Below, in pieces: positions 4,870 to 8,614 of a stretch of DNA of 8,614 nucleotides. The translations under genes and the position numbers were made by a program. The stretch lies in contig CAJFTV010000090.1 in the NCBI GenBank assembly GCA_904420055.1, positions 1-8,614 on the forward strand. The letters are read 5' to 3'. The notes under the pieces were generated by a model. It worked only from the letters and a program-made list of their open reading frames with translations. It made no database searches and was not told the DNA's origin. The stretch is from Candidatus Alloscillospira gallinarum. GTDB lineage: Bacteria > Bacillota > Clostridia > Oscillospirales > Oscillospiraceae. How positions within the stretch are numbered: position 1 is the stretch's first letter; every line of letters begins with the position of its first letter.

Positions 4870-5703
4870 TTACAGGTAGAAATCGTGACCGCCTATTGTG
4901 GTGTAATAGGTTCGGTTATAGGCTGCCCAGCAGTCCGGAATGGACGCAAAGAACAGGCAGTTTCCAACAGGACGGGCGCCCTCCATGGCGAGTTTTGCCG
5001 CCAGATAGCAGTCTGCTGTTGGGGTGTTATAAATTGAGCCGTTTATAACAGGTGAAAACTGTACGCCGCTGCTTGTGTCAAAGATAACGTCATAGACATT
5101 GTTGGGAAACTGTGGCATGGCCACTCTGTTCATGATTACGTTGCCAACAGCGATTTTTCCCGTCATGCTCTGGTTTCCGGCCTCGGCCCAGATGATACGT
5201 GCAAGCCAGTACAGGTCGGTCTCGTTGTAATAAGTGGCCCCGGCCTCTATAATCTCTGAACTGGAGCTTATGGTGACCACGTTGCCGTCAATACTGCACC
5301 CGGCGTTCAGCGCCTTGGCAATTGTCTCAACAGGTACCATTAAAACACCGTCTATTACCTGACATGTGTTTGGCACATACAGGCTGCGGCCGTTTGCTGT
5401 TATATACATGTCTCCCGCCGTCGCGTCTACTGCGAACTCGCGGAAAACGGCTAACGCACTTTGGGACGACTCATCCCATTTAAGCACTTTCGCTCCCATC
5501 TTCTCACAGAAGGAGAGCATAGGTACATAGATTGACGAATCGATTGACGAATCGACTCTTACGGGGGCTGTGTCAAGGACGGTCAATTCCTCGTCAATGT
5601 ATATGCTTATCCCGCTGTCCGTATCCGTAGCATAAGCTCCGGCGGCCATGGCAAGGGTCAAGGCGATACACAGCACCGCAGTAATTATAATTCGTTTTTT
5701 CAT
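4870..5703 (-). CDS. Secreted stalk-domain / SleB-family cell wall hydrolase
   Basis: The protein has 277 residues from the ATG at 5703, with GGAGAA 5 nt upstream. The frame stays open to 5769, but those 22 residues are polar and would bury the signal peptide. A Sec signal (1-27, likely cut after AYA) is followed by a copper-amine-oxidase N-terminal-type stalk domain (about 33-147; SIYVPMLSFCEKMGAKVLKWD and SLYVPNTCQVIDGVLMVPVETIAKALNA are typical). The C-terminal SleB/hydrolase-2 domain covers about 160-277: LYWLARIIWAEAGNQSMTGK, AVGNVIMNRV, FPNNVYDVIF, GGHDFYL. Glu174 in WAEA is the expected catalytic acid. SleB enzymes are lytic transglycosylases acting on spore cortex peptidoglycan, and this architecture is common in Clostridia. 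True SleB usually has a peptidoglycan-binding domain, so a vegetative role is also possible. It lies 116 nt after the ATPase gene with no clear promoter between. Confidence 0.9.
   Translation of the reverse strand: MKKRIIITAVLCIALTLAMAAGAYATDTDSGISIYIDEELTVLDTAPVRVDSSIDSSIYVPMLSFCEKMGAKVLKWDESSQSALAVFREFAVDATAGDMYITANGRSLYVPNTCQVIDGVLMVPVETIAKALNAGCSIDGNVVTISSSSEIIEAGATYYNETDLYWLARIIWAEAGNQSMTGKIAVGNVIMNRVAMPQFPNNVYDVIFDTSSGVQFSPVINGSIYNTPTADCYLAAKLAMEGARPVGNCLFFASIPDCWAAYNRTYYTTIGGHDFYL
5531..5554 (-). repeat. Perfect 12-bp tandem duplication inside the stalk domain
   Basis: ATTGACGAATCG occurs twice in direct succession (5531-5542, 5543-5554). It encodes the doubled DSSI at residues 51-58 of the hydrolase precursor. 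Being in frame (4 codons), it looks like a slipped-strand duplication tolerated in a loop. Confidence 0.85.
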
Positions 5704-5778
5704 AATACTTCTCCGTTCGCCCCGGGCCGGAGACAACGGCGCGGGGGGTTGTGTTTCCTGTAACTCCATCTATCTAAA

Positions 5779-5806
5779 CGGGCAAAGAGTGGAAATTGGC
5801 TGCCCG
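5779..5806 (-). other. Weak hairpin between the ATPase and hydrolase genes
   Basis: CGGGCA (5779-5784) pairs with TGCCCG (5801-5806) around a 16-nt loop, shortly after the ATPase stop. No T run follows on the minus strand, so it is at best an attenuating or mRNA-processing hairpin. The rest of the 116-nt gap shows no convincing promoter. Confidence 0.3.
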
Positions 5807-5819
5807 GTATACCCATAAC

Positions 5820-8060
5820 TTAAAGGGTTATGACATTTACGTCCTGACAATCTTTAAAGTATTCCGCCTCTCTCGTGTGGCAGGAGAGGAGAATAATCTG
5901 CCTGGTTTTGGAAAGCTCCCGTAGGTAATCCAGGGCAAGGCGAGCCCGGACATCGTCAAAAGAGGCCAGAGCGTCGTCCATAATTATGGGGCAGGGATTG
6001 TGCTCGTCCATGGCAAGACAGCAGACAGCAAGCCGAAGAGCGAGATATAACTGGTCCTCGGTGCCGGAGCTGAGGGTCAGCACATTACGGCTGACGGTCT
6101 CTCCTTTTGCCTGAGCCGCCGCGTCAAGTGAGCGGTCAAAGGCCACCATATCATAGCTGCCGCCGGTGAGCCTTGCAAAAATCTGTCCCGCAGTTTTTGC
6201 AAGAACCGGAGCAAAACGGGTGTGAATTTCCCGGTCGGCCTCGCTGAGAGCCTCCATTGCAAGATTTACGGCGTCATAACGCTCCTGAAGCTGTTTTAGC
6301 CTCTCTGTGTAACGGTTTATTTCCCCCTCTATGACGATTGGGTCGCCAAGGGCGCGCATACGCCCCTGAGTGAGATTGTAGTTGTCTTTGGCCGCCTCAA
6401 GACGCCTGCGGCTGTCCTTTAAAAGGCCCATCGTCTCGCTTCTTGTGCGACGGGGAATTATCTCAGGCGGTGTCACGTCAGGAAGCTCATTTTCGGGCTT
6501 TGCGCTGGCTTTTACAGCCTCATAATAACTTTCTGCGCTTTGTGCCGCGGCGTTCAGCCGTGCACATCTTTCTTTAGTCGCACGGATTTTATCGAGGCTT
6601 TGGGCTATCTCCTCAGAATTTGAGACTGAGGGGTCTGCCATGCGGGCCTTGGTGATAAGCTGTGACCGCTTTTCTTCCGCTGTGCTCTCCGCCTTTAAAA
6701 GGGCAGCTTCAGCATTTGCAAGGGCTGTCCTTGCGGCCTCGGCATTTTCATATGCCTCGGTGTATGACTGGCATTTTACTCTGAGAATATCACTGCTGTA
6801 GTTATTATATTGGGCCATGACGGAATTTAGAACATCTTTTGCCTTTTTTACCGGAAGCCTGAACAGAAATCCGGCGCACACAAGAACAACGCCTATACCG
6901 CAGAAGGACGCAAGGAAAACGGCATCAAAAGAGCAGATAAGCCCCGCTATGATGGCGCAGACACCTGCTATTAAAAACAGCGTGGTGAGGAGTGAAGAAG
7001 TTTTTTTCTTCGACTTAAAGGCTTCCTCAGCCCGCAGGACGCTCTCCCAGGCAAGGCTTGCCTGCTCCGGAGTTTTACCGGAAAAGACAGAACCCTCTGT
7101 GGATTTTTGGGCATTTGCCAGCGCAGCACGGGCTTCGTTTACCGTGCTTACTGCCTCGGCCCTCAGTTCCTCGGCCATGCTGAGGGAAGAGAGCTCTCCC
7201 CTTATCTCGTCTAAGAGCTCCGGCTCTGTCGAGGGGAAAGCTTTTAATTCCGCCTCCGCTTTGTCCGCCTCTGCGCGGGCGCTTAATGCCGCCTGCTCGG
7301 CGTTTTTAAGCTTGTCGCGCTCTTTTATTATGTCCATGATATTGATGGCCTCAAGCTCATTTTCCAGGTCCTCATTGAGCTTTACAAGGTTTTCCGTCTC
7401 ACGGCGCAGGCCGGCGGCGTCCTTTGACGCGGCCTGTATACTGTCAAGGGCGGCCCGGGCCTCTGCGAGCTTCTCAGCGGCGGCGGGAATTGCCCCGGTA
7501 TTGTTGTGCTTTAACTTGTTTAGCTGGTTTTTAAGTTTGCCGTATACGTCGGTATAGGACAGCGTCTCGTCACCTGAGGAAATTATGGAGCTTATTTTCT
7601 TCTCCAAATCAGGGGTTTGGGAGACGCGAATACCGTGCTGCCTGATAAAAGCAGTGCGCTGAAACACAGGGCGGGTAACCCCGGTTAAAGATACTCCTGC
7701 GTTTTCAGATGTGAGACCCTTTACGGGTATATCCGTGCCGGTGTAGACAGCCGTGAAATTGCGCATGGGAGCGCGCCCCAGCGCCGTGCGCTGGAGTGTT
7801 ATGCTGTCTCCGGACACAGTTATGTCCATGGTGCCCTCCATCTCCCGGCCGCTCCACGGGCGGTATTTTGTCTTGTCTGAGAGATAGCCGGATTTGTCCC
7901 TGTCGGAGGTATTTATGCCGTACAGCATGTTGTCCACAAAGGCGCACCATGTGGATTTGCCCCACTCATTGGGGGCGGAGATAATGTTAAGTCCCGGTTT
8001 CAGTTCCAGAACGCTGTTTTCAAGTTTACCGAAAGATGCGGCAGTGCGGTTTATTATCAT
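5820..8060 (-). CDS. SbcC/Rad50/YhaN-like coiled-coil ATPase with membrane hairpin
   Basis: This 746-residue SMC-like ATPase has a split nucleotide-binding head. The N-terminal half has a Walker A-like APNEWGKST (29-37), with Ala in place of the first Gly, and a Q-loop-like FIRQHG (138-143). The C-terminal half has the signature LSSGTEDQ (663-670), Walker B PIIMDD (691-696), the D-loop region SFDD (700-703) and the switch His728 in SCHTR. Between them are two coiled-coil arms (about 190-352 and 403-615, rich in Ala/Glu/Lys). These are interrupted by two hydrophobic helices (about 355-375 and 379-400) where Rad50 has its zinc hook. The protein should therefore be anchored to the membrane by the tip of its coiled coil. 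Its ATG overlaps the stop of the metallophosphoesterase gene (ATGA), with GAGGTG about 8 nt upstream, matching the SbcD-SbcC / YhaO-YhaN pairing. The expected role is ATP-gated nuclease activity on DNA ends. Confidence 0.9.
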   Translation of the reverse strand: MIINRTAASFGKLENSVLELKPGLNIISAPNEWGKSTWCAFVDNMLYGINTSDRDKSGYLSDKTKYRPWSGREMEGTMDITVSGDSITLQRTALGRAPMRNFTAVYTGTDIPVKGLTSENAGVSLTGVTRPVFQRTAFIRQHGIRVSQTPDLEKKISSIISSGDETLSYTDVYGKLKNQLNKLKHNNTGAIPAAAEKLAEARAALDSIQAASKDAAGLRRETENLVKLNEDLENELEAINIMDIIKERDKLKNAEQAALSARAEADKAEAELKAFPSTEPELLDEIRGELSSLSMAEELRAEAVSTVNEARAALANAQKSTEGSVFSGKTPEQASLAWESVLRAEEAFKSKKKTSSLLTTLFLIAGVCAIIAGLICSFDAVFLASFCGIGVVLVCAGFLFRLPVKKAKDVLNSVMAQYNNYSSDILRVKCQSYTEAYENAEAARTALANAEAALLKAESTAEEKRSQLITKARMADPSVSNSEEIAQSLDKIRATKERCARLNAAAQSAESYYEAVKASAKPENELPDVTPPEIIPRRTRSETMGLLKDSRRRLEAAKDNYNLTQGRMRALGDPIVIEGEINRYTERLKQLQERYDAVNLAMEALSEADREIHTRFAPVLAKTAGQIFARLTGGSYDMVAFDRSLDAAAQAKGETVSRNVLTLSSGTEDQLYLALRLAVCCLAMDEHNPCPIIMDDALASFDDVRARLALDYLRELSKTRQIILLSCHTREAEYFKDCQDVNVITL

Positions 8061-8614
8061 ATGCTCTGCACCTCTCTGTTCTCCATGACATCAAGGGCGG
8101 CGAGTACAGCCTGAAAAATCAGGTCGCGTTCGCGGTCCTCCTGGGCGCTGTCAAATTTTTTCTTCATTATGCGGAGAAAACTCCCGCGAAGGGTGTCCTC
8201 GCTTATGCCGTCCCATATGTTTCGGACGGGACGGACCCTGCTTTTGACCGTTATATGAAAGGCCTGTCCGTCAAGCTTGTCTGAAATGGCGTCACAGTCA
8301 ATGTCAAGGTCGCTCTCTCCGGTTATGACTATACGGATAATGTCCTCTGCCATGTCGTCGGTTATAAGACTGGAAGCAAATTCAGTCGGAGATGCCTCCC
8401 AGCCGGTTATGTCCCCGGTTACAATGCGGTAGCGACGGCCGGGTACTGGAAGAAATTTAAGGTCTGTGCTGCCTTTTGAGACAGTGCCGGTTATTACGCC
8501 CTTATCGCCTGTCTCGTCAAAGCCGCGTCCCAGGGCGCAGCCGGGATATGCCCAGGCGGTGCTTCCCGCAGAGCATATGCCGCTGAAAGTGTGAACATGT
8601 CCGAGAGCGAGATA
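8057..8614 (-). CDS. SbcD/YhaO-like metallophosphoesterase, C-terminal part (partial)
   Basis: The frame is open from the right edge to TGA at 8059-8057, giving 185 residues; the start and N-terminal metal-binding motifs lie outside the window. The first residues, YLALGHVHTFSG, contain the GHxH motif that supplies the last metal-ligand histidines of calcineurin-like phosphoesterases. AYPGCALGRGFDETGDKGV follows, typical of the SbcD/YhaO/Mre11 family. The remaining 130 residues resemble the C-terminal capping region that contacts the ATPase. The partner ATPase starts within the stop codon, so the two are translationally coupled and likely form a nuclease-ATPase complex that trims DNA ends. An internal ATG at 8353 could be taken as a start, but coding sequence with family motifs continues upstream of it. 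Confidence 0.9.
   Translation of the reverse strand, partial: YLALGHVHTFSGICSAGSTAWAYPGCALGRGFDETGDKGVITGTVSKGSTDLKFLPVPGRRYRIVTGDITGWEASPTEFASSLITDDMAEDIIRIVITGESDLDIDCDAISDKLDGQAFHITVKSRVRPVRNIWDGISEDTLRGSFLRIMKKKFDSAQEDRERDLIFQAVLAALDVMENREVQSI

Noticed and set aside
5704..5769. N-terminal extension of the SleB-type hydrolase to 5769
   Set aside because: It would place 22 polar, Pro-rich residues before the signal peptide; GGAGAA sits correctly before the ATG at 5703.
6817..7557. Long + strand open frame of 246 codons
   Set aside because: It is antisense to the ATPase coiled coil, highly Ser/Ala-biased, has no ribosome binding site, and the opposite frame has clear family motifs.
8057..8614. 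Antiviral nuclease system made of the metallophosphoesterase and ATPase
   Set aside because: The pair matches the widespread SbcDC/YhaON type, and the window has no mobile-element or defence-island neighbours, so a defence label is not supported.

Overview
The window looks like a chromosomal segment of a Gram-positive, endospore-forming member of the Clostridia, perhaps Oscillospiraceae-like. The evidence is lipobox signal peptides, a sortase-type C-terminal tail, GGAGG-type ribosome binding sites, intrinsic terminators, an SleB-family cortex hydrolase with a copper-amine-oxidase-type stalk domain, and mid-range GC. Genus-level placement is inference. No phage, transposon, CRISPR, tRNA or rRNA signal was seen.

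Layout: one gene fragment on the + strand (1-102) ends at the left edge and converges on a long run of minus-strand genes. Reading the minus strand from right to left, the units are as follows. (a) The C-terminal part of an SbcD/YhaO-like metallophosphoesterase (8614-8057) overlaps by 4 nt an SbcC/Rad50/YhaN-like ATPase with a membrane hairpin (8060-5820). It is followed after 116 nt by a secreted stalk-SleB hydrolase (5703-4870) and a strong terminator. (b) azlC-azlD (4700-3661), a branched-chain amino acid exporter pair with its own promoter and terminator. (c) A 365-nt gene-free stretch (3296-3660) holding the azlD terminator, two promoter candidates and a potentially structured leader, leading into an NfeD-like gene (3295-2858) and a stomatin/SPFH gene (2831-1905) that ends at a terminator. 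(d) A monocistronic lipoprotein of unknown function (1699-1049) with a near-consensus promoter. (e) A two-gene unit of a mandelonitrile-lyase-like cupin (start moved here to a GTG at 908) and a short lipoprotein holding only the C-terminal half of a cyclophilin-like fold (477-202). Its promoter overlaps a perfect 16-bp-arm inverted repeat.

Most of the content is recognisable housekeeping or envelope biology: membrane-domain maintenance (NfeD/SPFH), amino acid export (AzlCD), spore or cell-wall hydrolysis, and DNA end processing (MPE/ATPase). The points most worth a second look are the GGTATCC array at the cupin promoter, the half-domain cyclophilin-like lipoprotein, the possible structured leader of nfeD-SPFH, and the membrane-spanning Rad50-like ATPase with an altered Walker A first residue. 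I did not find a convincing new multi-gene defence or biosynthetic system.
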